Part shown: positions 1-11,837 of the stretch, one piece after another
How the letters are laid out: each line of letters opens with the position of its first letter
Position numbering within the stretch: position 1 is the stretch's first letter
Assembly: GCA_015183035.1 (NCBI GenBank)
Contig: JACZZP010000002.1
Coordinates: 558,001 to 622,000, forward strand
Origin: Meloidogyne chitwoodi
Lineage: Eukaryota > Nematoda > Chromadorea > Rhabditida > Meloidogynidae
Direction of reading: 5' to 3'
DNA length: 64,000 bases
Made by a program: the position numbers and the translations under genes
The notes under the pieces: model-generated
Seen by the model: only the letters and a program-made list of their open reading frames with translations
Databases searched by the model: none
What the model was told of the DNA's origin: nothing

Positions 1-80
1 CCCACTTATTCGCAAAATATTTTACACTCAAAATTGACTTTAAAATAAAATATTTTTTTGCGAATAAATGGGATGTTTAC
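1..80. repeat. MITE-like foldback element, family A (copy 1)
   Basis: Inverted arms pair a start reading cccacttattcgcaaaa with an end reading ttttgcgaataaatggga, with an AT-rich centre. It lies just downstream of the Ig-protein stop codon. The same ends recur at eight further places in the window, so this is a dispersed family. Confidence 0.7.
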
Positions 81-114
81 CTATAAAAGTTGAAAAAATT
101 GAATATTTAATAAA

Positions 115-3100
115 TTATACTGTTTTTGGTGCTGACATTTCTGCTAATTTCCTCTCTAGTTTTTGTTGTTGTTGATGTAAAAAATATTCAACTTGTTCAG
201 GTGGTCTTTGATAAGGATGGATTTTTGTAGAATTTCCTCCTTTTTCAAAGTCTTTATCAAAAAGCCAATTATTTATTTCCCACTGGAAAAAAAAATATTT
301 GGAAAAAAAATATTATTAAATCTCAACTTATCAAATAACATCAGGAATCGTTCGATCGGATTCCCGAAATCGAGAATTTAAATTTTTCGGGAATTCCCGT
401 TCTCCTAATTTTTATTAAAAAGTAAGAAATGTAAATTTTCTTATGAAAATTCTAATTAAAATTTACAAATTTTAATTTTTAATTTATTTTTAATTGGGGC
501 TTTTTGTCATTTTTCTCTAGTATTGTCATTTTGTCCGTTCTCTTTTTTAGATGTTTTGAAAAGTAGTTTGTTTTTTATTTAACTCAGTATTAGAGAAAAA
601 GAAAGAAAAGAGAGAATGTGTATGACTGTTAGAATTATTTAATATTACATTTATAAAATTACAATTATTTTATTTCTCGCCTGAAATTTATTTGTTTTAT
701 TTGCTTATATTCTCTGCTTTTGCTGACTTCTTTGGTTCATACCCAAGTGTTTTAGGTACTAAATGTTCCTTGCCCTTGGAACAAGTGGCAAACGTGGGTT
801 AAATTTTGGAAGTGCTTTGCCTTATAGGCGAGGCTTAAAATCGGAAAATCAAAAGGTTTTTTAATCAGTGATGTAATTGTTGTCGACTCATTATTTATTT
901 TTACCACATTTAATAGCAAGAGACAATTTTTTCAAGGCAATTTTGAGGTAAAATATTTTCTTGCGAATAAATGGGGTGTATGTAAAGTGCATAAGTTGCG
1001 CACACTCCTTTCTTTTAAAAAAATAATAATTAAATTTACCTCTAAAATATTTTGCGATTGCTGAGCTGGTTGTTGATATATTGGCTGAGGTGGATGATAT
1101 ATTGTTTGAAGACTTTCAGGGATATTTTGATAATATTGCTGATGTTGGGGTTGTAATGTTTTGATTTTTTGTTGTTCAGTTAATTGATTATTCCAATAAG
1201 GAAGAGAACTTTGTTCCACCTGAATGGTTGTTGACTCTCGTTATAAGGACTGACCGGTATAAATCAGAGTTTTTCTCTCAAAAACATTAATTAAAAATAA
1301 TACGGATATAAGGACACCTGTCATTTTAGATGTCCTTATAACGAGAGTGATAAAAAAATAATTAAAATATACTCTACCTGTTGTTGATTACTTCCACGTT
1401 CTTTAATATGATATTGCTCACGAGGAGGAGTTCGCAAACGGAATTCTCTAGGTATCTGTGCCTTAGTCTCACTGTTTTGCTTAAATAAAATTAATGTCAA
1501 TTTTTAAGGAGAATTTAATTTACTTGAACACCCCATTTATTCGCAAAAATATATTTTTTGCGTAAAATAATTTCGTGCGAATAAATGGGGTGCTTACTAA
1601 AGTAAAAAGTTCGTTTACAATTCTAATTAAAATATGCTTACAATAAATTGTTTGTTTGAAGGAACAAAAGTTGTTTGCTGATTTATTTGTTTAATTAATT
1701 GTTGTTGTTTTTGGCCGGGAGAGATTTGTGGAGAACGTGGAGAAATTTCTTTTTTTAATTTTTCAGGTAAATAATTTGAAGTTATTATTTGGTTATTTAA
1801 TGGATAAACCTCAACTTGTACAGAGCTTTTTGCCTTAAAATTTAAATTTAATTAATTAATTAATTTTAGAAGGGAAAAAGTGAAAATTATCGGATTTAAA
1901 TTATAAATTCTATTATATTTAAGTTTATAATAAAGCTAAAAATATGTTTTTTCAACATTTAGAGAAACATAAAATTCAATAAAAAAATAAAACAAAAAAA
2001 TTTTAATATAAAACTCAATAAAGTTATAAGAACACCAACAGGGATAGGTACGAGGTGTCCTTATATCCGGATTATTTTTATTTTATTCGTTTTTGTGAAA
2101 GAAAATCCCTAGTTAGGACCATCCAATGGGTGTTCTTATAACCGGAGTGTCCTTATATTCAAGTTTTTTATAAAATGAGTCAATTGTAGAGGTAAAGGAA
2201 CAGCCCATATTTAAGCACTTTTCAGGGTAATAAAATTAAATAAAAAAATTTAAAATTATTTTCTAGATTAAATAATCTCTTTAAAATATTTTTATTAGTT
2301 AAAAGTATATTTTATTTCTTTCTTTTTTAAATTAAAAAATCATCCCAAATATCTCTTCTCTCTAAAAATAGCGTGGGTGTGTTTTTTAGTTGAACATAAG
2401 GGAAAATTTTTTAAACGAATATTTTTTTAGAAAAGAAAAAAAAATAAAAGAAAAAAAATTGGTTAAATGGTATATATTATTATTTGCTGATTTGAACGAG
2501 AAAATAATAAAGAGAGATATAATAATGATAATTGGATTGTTGTTACTTATTTATTTATTTTATTTGTGCAGTTCTTTTTTTTATTTTTTTACTGAGAGAT
2601 TGAAAAACTCAAAAATAATAATATTTTTACTTTTGAGGTCTAAATTGAGTATTTTAGAATTTTATAAAACAAAAAAATAAACAAAAAATAATTTAAAAAT
2701 TCAAAAAAAAATTTAAAAAAAATAAAAAAAGTATTGAAAATAAAAAGAGAAACAATTTTTTAATTTTCTCAAACACAGTTATTTTTCTAAAAAACAAAAA
2801 CACTTGAAAATATAAAAATAAATAAATAAATCTAACTTGAGAACATAAAAACAGCTGTAATAATAAACAAAAAAATATTAAAATAAATTTTAAATAAATT
2901 TAAGAGAAGATGAATTAATAAAAAATTAATAAAATATTTTAATAAAATTAAATTTAAAAAAATAATTAAAAAATAATTTTTAAAGAAATAAAATTAGGGG
3001 ACACTTTTAATTAAATAAATAATTTTAAAAAAATAATTTAATTATTAAAAAAATAAAAAAACTTAAAAAATTAGTAAAAATAAATAAATAATATTTATAA

Positions 3101-6100
3101 AATTGATTTAAACAAATAAATAATTTTTAAATAATTTTTTAAAAATATTTATTATAATATAATATTTGTGTTTATATAATTAGTAAGTGAAGAGGCAACA
3201 AGTAAGCTAAAAGTCAAAGAAGAAAAAAAGTTCAAAGAGGGCAAAAAGAGATAATTAATTTCAATTGAATTGCGCATTAAAAAAATTATTGAAACACAAA
3301 AATTGACGAGAAAAAAATTCTAAATTTTAAAGAATTTATTTTTCCCCGAAATTTAAATTTTTAAATATTTTTAATTTTTAAATATTTTAATTTGTAATTA
3401 TTAATTTTAATTTCACCTTTTTTATACAAGTTTTCACTAAGAAAATTAATAATTTTTATCTTATATTTTTTAGTTAAAATAATAATTAATTTTAAATAAT
3501 TCTGGCTTTTAAAATAATTAAATATCTTATTTAAAAAAATATTTTTTAATTTAATTATTTTTTGATTAATTCATCAACTAATTAATCTAAAATGTTGGAC
3601 TTTTAAAAAAAAATTTGGAAGAAAATTAAATGATAAAATAAAATAATTAAAAAAAGGGCCAACTGTGCTATATGAAAAATTAAAAGAAAAAATAAATAAA
3701 ATAAAAGTGTAAAAAATAAAGGAAAAAATTAAATAATATTTATATAAAATAAATAATTCCAATCAGACAAAAAATTAAAAAAAATTATTTTTTGTTCTCT
3801 TAGCTCTACAAGTAGAGCTAAGGGAAAGGTAATGCAAAAGGATAAAATTAAAAAAAAAAATTTTTGATTTTTAATAAAACTAATTAAGTTAAAAATACCA
3901 ACCACTGATAGAGATACGAAAGAAAAATTTTTTAAAGTTAAAAAATAATCTCTTTCCCTTAGCTCTACAAGTAGAGCTAAGGGAAAGGATAAAATTTCAA
4001 ACAAAAATTTTTTTTTAATTTTTAAATTAAAAATAATAAAGTTAAAAAATACCAACCACTAATCATGATAAAAAAATTAATTAAATTAATAACCTTTCCA
4101 TATTTATTCTCTGCAACAATTGAATAGTTGCCACTATCCTCTAATTCTACCATTAAAATTTTTAAAATAGCCAAATTTCCATCATAATAAGTTTGAAATT
4201 TTTTTATTAAAGCTAATGGAAGGCCATTATAAAACCAAAAAATCTGAAAAAAAATTTTAATTTAAAGAATTATTTAAAATTCAAAGGATTTTAACTCTAC
4301 CACACACACATTTTTTTTAAATTTTTTTAATAATTATTTTATATTAAAAAATTTGAATTTTAATGTAAAGAAAATTTATTTTAATTAAAAAAATTAAATA
4401 TTATGAAGCATTCACTAAAAATATGCAAAAAAGAGTTATATGTATGTACTAGTATAATAGTATTAGTGTGAAAGGTACAACACAACCTTTTATTCAATTT
4501 TATTTTTTCTTTATTTTAGAACTGACAGATTTTTCGAATTTTTGCTTTCTTTCAATTTCGATATTCTTTTTTTAATTTTTTTTCGAATTTTTGAACATTT
4601 TTTAAACAATTTCAATACACATTAGCTCAATTTTTAATGTTTTTTTCTTTCTATTTCTCTCAATAAAATTATTCAAATATTTATTACCTTTGGTTTAGGC
4701 ACTCCAATAACATTACATTTAATTATTGCTTCATTCCCTTCAATCACACATTTTTCAAGGGCTAATTCTGTCCTAAAAAATGGAGGAATTGCTTGGGGAA
4801 TATTTTGTTGTTGTTTTTGTTGTTGATCTTTTGGGTGTTTATTTAATTGTTGTTTTAAAATATTAATGTTTTTGTTATATTCTGATAATTGTTGAGTTGA
4901 AGGAAAAGAAGAAGAAGATTGTTTTTGTTGTTGATTATTTAATTGTTTTGGTTGTTCTTGTGGAATATAAGTTGGGGTAGTATTAGGTGAATAATTTAAA
5001 GTATTTTTTTGATTACTGTTTCTTCTAAATAGTAAGTTGATATTTTTGAAACTTTTATGTAAACACTCCATTTATTCGCAAAATTATCAAAACATTTGGA
5101 AAATGATAAAAATGATAAGAAGAATAAAAATATTTTTTGCGAATAAATGGGGTGTAACATAAAATACATTTCCTGACATTTTGTACCACTCTATTACAAG
5201 ACATTTCGTCCCAACAGCAAAAAATCGTAACGAAAGGTAGTTTTTTATTGTCCTTTGGACGAAATGTCGTGTAATAGAGTGTGGCACGAAATGTACAGAA
5301 GCCATAAAATATATTTGACACAAATTCCAAAAAAGATGAGTTTAAAATTCAAAAAAATTTCAAAAACCTTGCAATATTTTGTTGTTGTTGTTGTTGTATT
5401 TGTTGTAATAACCTTTCTTTTTTATCTCTAGTTAATTTAATTTGTTCATTTAAAAACCAATTTTCATATTCTTCTTGAGAAATTAATTTAGCAGAAGATT
5501 GAGCATTACCCATTGGATTATTAACTTTACAAGTATATTCACCTATATCTTCTGAGAATAGTTGAGGAATTTGTAAAAGACAAATGCCTGAATGGGCATC
5601 ATATTCTGTTTTTATTCTTTGAAAATTATTTATTTAAATAATTAAATTAATAATGTTTAGGTATACAACCCATTTATTCGCAAGAAAATATTTTATTCAA
5701 TTCATTTTTTTATTAATTTCTAATGTTTTGATAATTTTATATTTTTTATTTTGCGATTAGATGGGGTATACAACTCAGACATCCCATCTATTCGCAAAAA
5801 AATATTTTTATTTTTCTTCATTTTATGATGTTTTAATAATTTTTTATATTTTGCGAATAGATGGGGTGTCTACTTAAACTTTTTAAGTTCCGTACATCCT
5901 AAAGAATACTTTAAATTAAAATAATAAATCTTATATTATTTAAAATATTAACCTGTAATTATTAATTGGTTCTCCATCTTTTAACCACTCAATATTAACC
6001 AAAGGAACACCTACAACTCTTGCTTCAAACACTAATGCATTTCCTAAACGTAAAGGTTGATGTTTCAATTCTTTAATAAAAACGGGAGCAGAAGGGCCAA

Positions 6101-6927
6101 TGGGTGTTTGTGGCGGTGCTGGAGAACTTCTTTAAAAATTAAAAAAAAATATTTTTTTATTAATTTATGTCCCCGCAGGGGGTGGAAGGCTTTAACGGGG
6201 ACGAGCACTAATTCAATTATTTAATAGGTAATTATAAATAAATTAATATGAGCAATATAAACATGTGATAATTGAAAAATAAAAAGAAAGGGTCATATAT
6301 GCGCAAACACATTAAAATAGTTAATCTACTCAGATTTTAATTTATAAAAAAATTATTAAATAAATCAATTATTTTATTTATTTTTTAAATAATTTCTGAA
6401 TAAAAATTAAAAATATTAAAAAAAAATTAAATTAACAAACGTTACGCTAGTAATTGCCCCAGGAATAGGAGTAGGCGCTTGAGCAACAATTAACACACAA
6501 CTTGACTGTTTAATACCCACAGCATTCATTGCCTGTATTGTAAAACGACCACAATCGGCAGACTGAGCTTTTTGTACTGTCAACCGATAAGTTTTGTTTA
6601 TTTCACTCAACTTGATTTATAAAAAATATTAAAAATAAAAAAACAATTTAATTAACCTGATAATCAGGACATTGACTTATATTGTGACCATCTTTTAACC
6701 ATTTAATTACTGGATCGGGATGTCCATCAATTTGACATTCAAGCACTATTCTTTGACCGATTAACGCTCTTTTATCTCTTAGAGGCTTTAAAAGGTATGA
6801 GAATTTGTTAATTAATTTTATTAAAAATAAAAGTTAAAAATAAATTTAAAAAATAAATTACTCTAATAAATGTTGGCGGTGTCTGCTTACTATCCACTTT
6901 AACTCCAACAGGTTTTTGGAATGGCAT
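115..6927 (-). CDS. Ig I-set repeat muscle-type protein (kettin/palladin-like)
   Basis: Exons read on the minus strand: 6862..6927, 6657..6785, 6441..6610, 5953..6129, 5368..5616, 4688..5024, 4094..4243, 1642..1833, 1378..1479, 1040..1219 and 115..282, giving 639 residues with phase kept throughout. The first exon starts at an ATG with no splice acceptor before it. Three immunoglobulin I-set domains are visible. Each has the Cys (LEC; later IIKCNV), the Trp (IKWLKDG, IEWLKDG, IFWFYNG) and the closing D-x-G-x-Y/F (DCGRFTI, DIGEYTCKV, DSGNYSIVAEN). Between domains 2 and 3 lies a Q/N-rich linker beginning EEYENWF. After domain 3 the last four exons encode a Pro/Gln-rich tail with no domain. I-set arrays of this kind belong to titin/kettin/palladin-type sarcomere proteins of the Z-disc or dense body. 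That cellular role is inferred from the family, and the exact orthologue is not certain: kettin is far longer, so this could be a short isoform, a distinct small gene, or a palladin-like protein. The donor of the third exon (GTTTGT) was chosen because it keeps the frame. Confidence 0.8.
1232..1352. repeat. MITE-like foldback element, family B
   Basis: Ends ctctcgttataaggac and gtccttataacgagag are complementary. Lies in an intron of the Ig-protein gene. Related sequences occur at 2025..2165, 30515..30562 and 57297..57475. Confidence 0.7.
1528..1596. repeat. MITE-like foldback element, family A (copy 3)
   Basis: Sits in an intron of the Ig protein. Ends are caccccatttattcgcaaaa and its inverse around a core containing gcgtaaaata. 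A solo right half of the same family lies at about 945..978 in the next intron. Confidence 0.75.
2025..2165. repeat. Family B foldback element(s)
   Basis: Contains gtgtccttatatccgg, gtgttcttataaccgg and gtgtccttatattc, that is several copies of the family B end in both orientations. It lies in the 2.26-kb intron of the Ig-protein gene (1834..4093). Confidence 0.55.
3797..3987. repeat. Duplicated perfect hairpin unit
   Basis: The palindrome cccttagctctac-aa-gtagagctaaggg occurs twice about 160 bp apart. The second copy is longer because its flanks also pair (ctttccc/gggaaag). Flanking text such as ataccaaccact also repeats, so a unit of about 160 bp was duplicated in tandem. Confidence 0.75.
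5062..5158. repeat. MITE-like foldback element, family A (copy 4)
   Basis: In the Ig-protein intron between the exons at 5024 and 5368. Left end cactccatttattcgcaaaa, right end the inverse of caccccatttattcgcaaaa. A different foldback follows immediately. Confidence 0.7.
5165..5296. repeat. Foldback element, separate family, beside family A copy
   Basis: Arms share accactctattac and gacatttcgtcc (left) with ggacgaaatgtc and gtaatagagtg (right). The stem is imperfect over about 45 bp with a loop near 5220..5250. Intronic in the Ig-protein gene. Confidence 0.65.
5660..5876. repeat. Two family A elements head to tail
   Basis: Two neighbouring copies, about 5660..5775 and 5778..5876, in one Ig-protein intron. 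The second has the variant end cccatctattcgcaaaa matched by a compensating change in its other arm (gcgaatagatggg), so its arms have stayed complementary. Confidence 0.7.
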
Positions 6928-7959
6928 TTTTGAATATTAAAATAATAATATTTAAAAAGGAAACCTAAAAATAAAAATATTTATAAATTCCCAATGCCTA
7001 ATTTATTAAAAATATTCTAATTTTTATTAAATATCATTAAAAGGCTTTGAACCTCAGAATTATCAGTATTAAAAAAATATTTAAAAAATAAACAAATATG
7101 TATTTTTCAAGTGATATTTTCTCTCTTTAAATATTTTAGTGAGAACCTATCTAAACATTAATATATTAGCTTTCTTTATACAAACAAGAAAAAATAAATA
7201 AATAAATAAATAAAACAAAAGAAAATTAAAGTCTAATTTCATAATAGAATTATTCAAGTTTTTATAAACTATTAAAATTAGAGAAGAAAAACAAAAATAT
7301 TATTACTTAAGTTTAAAACTCCAAAAATGAACTATAAAAATATTTAATAAATAAAAGCAAAGTTGTTTCAAAATTTAAAATGTCTTCGCAAATTGAAAGT
7401 TTGTAACTTTATAAAATAAAAATAATTATTAAAAAATATTTTAATTAATAAATATTGGCTTAAGTTTGTATAAAAAATATTTATTTTATAAAATCTAAGA
7501 AAAATTAAGATTACAAGCTAAAAGAAAAGTAATAAAAACCTTTGCTTTATCTTCGTAAGCTAGCTAAGTAAAAAGCCGCTAAGACTAATCAATCGATAAA
7601 CTGCTGCAAAATATTTTAAGATATTTTATAAAAATAGTAAAGTTTTAATGAACATAAATAATTGAAAAAAGAATATAGTCTAAACTTGATTGTAAAAATA
7701 AAACAAACTTGAATATATAATTGTAACAAAAATCAGAATTTATCAGAATTTACAAAAGTTGAAAAGAAAACAAAAACACAAAACCAGAATTTTGTTTGCT
7801 CAAAATCAGAACTAATAAAAATTGATTAAAAATACAATTTAATTGAAAACAGAATAACATTAGGAATCAGAAACTAGAAATTAAAAAATAAACAAATCAG
7901 AATTGTAAAATTGTAAAAACTTTTTATTTCTTTATTTTTTTGCTTCATTTTTCCATAAT
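6928..7959. other. Intergenic region with ATCAGAAT-type simple repeats
   Basis: No gene seen. From about 7730 to 7920 the sequence repeats variants of atcagaatt and aatcagaa at irregular spacing. The same word family recurs at 22.3-22.5 kb and 27.7-28.0 kb. Confidence 0.5.
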
Positions 7960-9184
7960 TCAATTTACTAATTTTACAGCATTGGCAGCGTAACAACAAC
8001 TTTTTCCACCAGCTTGTCCAGGTTTGTAACTGTTATCCCAACGATGTTGGGCTGATTGTACATTTTCTGAGCAGGCATATTTTATTTTTGTTGATGGATT
8101 GTTTGCTCCATATACCTCAACATTTTTTAGAACAACTTTATCACCTTGATTTGAACCTTAATATTTATTTTATATTAGATCTAAAGAAAATAACATAATA
8201 AAAGGAAATTAAAAGAGATGTTTATCAAGGTTAAAACAATATACTTATAAATATTTTTATAATTTATGGAATAGCTTACCAGCGATCAGCAACATTGGTC
8301 CCTTAAATTTTGAATTTTGAATAGTTATTTCTCGAGGATATTGATTTGTACAATTACCGCAAGAGACAATACCTATCGCATTATTTACAGAACAAAAATT
8401 ATTAATAATTGTCTTTCCTGGTCCGGCATGATCAAAAATTTTTTGAAACCCGTCCAATGCTCCTCCTCCATTTACAGTCTTAAAATGATTAATTTTTAAT
8501 AAATTAAATCAATTTAATACATAAGTGAATTGTCTTTTGTCTCCTTTCTTAAAGTTGCCTGGTACATGAAAACTAACGCCACGCCAGCAAACATTCTCAA
8601 AACTTAAAATTTTAGTATTTTATTAACTTTATTATTAAAGTTTTAAATATTAAGTTTATACTTAGATTATAAATAATTTCTTTTTAAACTTAAGTTTGTA
8701 AATACCAGTTTATTAAACTAGTTTTTATTTAAACTTGAAATTTTTGGCCTTCTCACCATTAAATTGGATAGTTACAAGTTTAAAGTTTGCAAATATTTAA
8801 AGTTTGTAATTTATATTTAAGTATCTATTTTACTTACAAGACATTGGTGAGAGTACAACTGCCCATACACTCAATATTTGAAGAAGTTCCATCAGGAGAG
8901 GCCCCCATTATTAAATTACTAATACTAGCACCATCAGTAAGAATTATAGCTTGTTCCCAATACATTTGCATATTTGGTCTACAAGTATTTTTTTTACCAT
9001 TATAAATAATTCTTTGATATCCAAAGTCTTTATGTCCAATAACAAAAATTACTTTCTTTGTTACATTTGTACTTGTAGCTTTTGGAAATTTACAGAAATT
9101 AGCCCCTTGAGTATTTAATCCAAAAGAAGGCAAACAATTTATTATAATAATTATTATTAGAGAATAAAAAATTAGAAATTGCAT
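7960..9184 (-). CDS. pel: Pectate lyase, polysaccharide lyase family 3, secreted
   Basis: Four exons, 8838..9184, 8521..8602, 8280..8478 and 7960..8156, encode 274 residues. Residues 1 to about 23 form a hydrophobic signal peptide. Family 3 hallmarks follow in order: KVIFVIG; a WEQAIILTDGASISNLIMG block; NVFFENVCWRG, where many relatives have WWENVCWR; VNGGGA followed by KIFDHAGPG; CGNC; and a Cys-rich C-terminus ending AVKLVN. The enzyme cleaves polygalacturonate by beta-elimination with calcium and softens plant cell walls. In cyst and root-knot nematodes such enzymes are made in oesophageal glands and secreted through the stylet, which is known family biology rather than something seen here. 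The gene class is thought to come from horizontal transfer from microbes. This copy has nematode introns and AT-rich codons, so it is not recently acquired. It looks intact. Confidence 0.93.
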
Positions 9185-10369
9185 GTTTTTATTAATTTTT
9201 AAATAATTAAAATTTATAAAATAAATATTAATTTAAATTAAACATTTTTAGGGGTTTATAAAGCATTAAAAAAAAGTTTCTTGAGTCAACAAAAGTTGAG
9301 ACAGACGAAAGAAATTTTAATTTTTTATAAATTTAAAATAAAGAAAAAAATATTTTGTATATTTAACTGCGTTAATTTAAAAGTTTTCTTTAAAGATTAC
9401 ACAGAGCACAATTTTTATAGCAAACAAGAAAGTAAATAAAACAAAGTTTATTAAAACGTACTTCCTTATTTGCTTCCTTATTTGCTTCAGATCCGATTAT
9501 AATTCTCGTACCGTAATCTCAATTGAAATTGAATAATATTTAATTTTCTGTGTAAATATTAAAATAAAATTTAAAAATATGTGAATTAAAATATTTAAAA
9601 TATTTTTTAAATATTTTAATAAATTTGTAATTTAATTGGACTAGCTGTTAAATTATATGTACTTTTATTAATATTTAAAATACACACAAATCTTAGCTTA
9701 TTTAAATTATTTTATTTGTAATAAATAGTACAATTAAATATAATTATAATTTATTTTTATCCAAATTTCTTTTCTTTGAATTTTTTGGTGTTATTAAACA
9801 TTTGGTGATTTTTTTCTCCTTTTTCTGCGATAATACAATTATTTTTAATATCTAAGAGAAGAGAATAGGAATGATTAAAAAGATGAAACTAAAAAAAAAG
9901 AAAAAGAAAGATGCTAGTTTTGTTTTCAGAATTATATAAAACTGAATATATCGCAAATTATAGACGGAAACTATTAAAAATAAATAATAAATAAATATGA
10001 ATTATTATGTGAGGGAAATATTAAAAAAAGAAAATAAACTTGAACCTCTCTTAAAGTTTTTTTACACTTTTTTAATTATATTTTTTGTTACAAATCCTAA
10101 AATAACAAAAAATAAATTGGGTAAAATAAACTTTATATTTAATTATAGGTAAAAATAATATTTTCGTTTAAAAACATCTCTCTAAAATTTTTTTTTATTA
10201 TTTTTTATTATAAATTTTGTTTCAAAAATATAATAAAATACTTTAATTATTACACAAAAAATTTCAAATTATATATATTAACTTTTAATATTTTTAAAAA
10301 TTTATTTAGAATTTCTTTTCAAAGGAAATTCAAAAAACTTGTAAATTAACAAACAAATAAAAGTTTACC

Positions 10370-10453
10370 TACCAATAGGATTCGAACCCACGCTGCTTCT
10401 CACAATCTAACTTAAAAATTCAAGCGCGTTACCGACTGAGCCAATGAGAAGCT
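10370..10453 (-). pseudogene. tRNA-like relic with intact A and B boxes
   Basis: On the minus strand TGGCTCAGTCGG matches the internal A box and GGTTCGAATCC the B box, about 45 bp apart. The would-be acceptor arms (CTTCTCA and TTGGTAG) do not pair, so it is not a functional tRNA. It is probably a decayed tRNA or tRNA-derived short element. Confidence 0.5.
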
Positions 10454-10739
10454 TAGAACTTGCTTTCATTTAATAAAACTTAAATCACTGCTAAAGTGTT
10501 TTAAATAGCTAAATCTGTTCTTTTTAACTGAAAAACTTTCCAGCTGATTTTTATATTTTCTATTAAGAAAGAAAAGGAGTAAAATCAACCTTTTTTACTT
10601 TGAACTAAATAAAAAATAATTTTTCAGGAGTATTTAATTTACCCATTTTTGACTATTTATTACAATTTCTCCCTCTTTAGACGAGTTTTTTTAACATTTT
10701 TCGCTTTTTTCGACATTTTCCGACTTTTTCAAAAAAAAC

Positions 10740-10790
10740 TTTTATACTCATTCGATAGCCCTTTCAAAAAGCTATCGAATGAGTATAAGT
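10740..10790. repeat. Imperfect-loop palindrome
   Basis: Arms tatactcattcgatagc and gctatcgaatgagtata are complementary, separated by a loop of about ten bases. It stands alone 100 bp upstream of the next gene and no second copy was noticed. Confidence 0.65.
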
Positions 10791-10887
10791 TTGTTTACAA
10801 AAAAATCAAATTTAATTTAAAAAATTAAAAAAAACGACATTAGGTATATTACTCTTAAAGGCTTTTTTAGATTTTTTAATTAATTCA

Positions 10888-11458
10888 ATGAAGTATTACA
10901 ATTTATTATTTTTATTTAATTTACTATTTGTTCAATTTTTACATTTAAATGGATTTTTCTTGGGAAATTTTGGAGGGGGAGGAGGTGGAGGCTGTTCTTC
11001 TTGTTCTTCCTGTTGTACTACTTGTGTAAGCTGTGTAAGCTGCTGTGTAATTTATTTTTAAATTAATTATTTAAATTAATTAGAACATTGATTAACTCAC
11101 AAATTTATTGAATTTTTAATTTTTTTATTTAAATTTATTTTTTTTAAATTTAAATTTAGCCTCCACCACCACCACCCTGTTGTTGCCGTAAGTTTAAATA
11201 ATTACAAAAAATAAATTTAAAAAAATTATATATTTTTTTAAATAGTCTTTTAATAATTTTTTAAATTTAAAATTTATTAATTTAGCTCCACCCCCTCCAT
11301 GTTGTTGTACTACTTCAACTAGTTGTTGTACAACAACAACATCATGTGGCTGTGGAGGATGTGGAGGAGGAGGAGGTTGTGGGGGATGTGGTGGTTATGG
11401 AAGACGTAAAAGATATGTTCTTAGAAGAAGAAAAATAAAAAAAATATGCAGAATTTAA
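10888..11458 (+). CDS. Small secreted Gly/Cys/Pro-rich protein
   Basis: Three exons, 10888..11046, 11160..11187 and 11286..11458, give 119 residues. Residues 1 to about 22 are a strong hydrophobic signal peptide ([18 protein letters not shown]). After it come a Gly run, repeated CSSC/CTTC/CVSC motifs, a Pro run formed across two exon junctions, a CCTTTTSCGCGGCGG block, and a basic tail containing RRKRYVLRRRK. The frame is kept at both junctions. The end of exon 1 is ambiguous because three GTAA sites in the same phase follow each other, so short length variants are possible. Composition resembles cuticle-associated or other disulphide-rich secreted nematode proteins, but I do not recognise the family. 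The RRKR in the tail could be a furin-type processing site, which is inference. Confidence 0.7.
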
Positions 11459-11837
11459 AAGAGACTCTAATGACACTTAACAAATTATTTGACCAAAAAT
11501 AATCGACATTGTAATAATATTAAAAAATATTCTCACATTTAACAAAATCTATAAAAACAAATTTAACTAAAAAAAAAATATTCAAAAATAAATTTATTTA
11601 AATTGTTTGATTAGCTTTAGGCAGATAAATATGCGCACTAATATAGGGAGAAATAAGAGAGTAAAATAATAATAATTATTATTAAAGAAAAAGCTTTTCT
11701 TTCTCTTTTATACTAAAAATAAAATAAGAAAATAAATTATTTTCTTTATTTTTAATATTTAATTAATTAAAAAAATAAAAAAATTTTTTTTTATTTTTTC
11801 AAAAAAATGTTTATTATTATTTTCCTAAATTTTGTTA

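Larger units (their letters stand above)
1834..4093. other. Large AT-rich intron of the Ig-repeat gene
   Basis: No convincing coding sequence. It holds the family B element at 2025..2165, long A/T-only stretches from 2680 to 3170, and a duplicated hairpin unit at 3797..3987. Open frames here are low-complexity Lys/Phe/Asn translations of AT sequence. Confidence 0.6.
9185..10887. other. Intergenic region upstream of the pectate lyase
   Basis: AT-rich with no gene recognised. It includes the upstream region of the minus-strand pectate lyase, one tRNA-like relic (10370..10453) and a palindrome (about 10740..10790). Confidence 0.5.

Noticed and set aside
2390..2680. 96-codon plus-strand open frame
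   Set aside because: Translation is Lys/Ile/Leu/Phe from AT-only DNA, with no acceptor or homology, and it lies within the large intron of the Ig gene.
3574..4055. Minus-strand frames containing repeated FPLALLVELRE
   Set aside because: The repeated peptide is just the hairpin duplication translated; no start context or domain.
5055..5330. Minus-strand frames of 78-91 codons
   Set aside because: They translate the two foldback elements in an Ig-gene intron.
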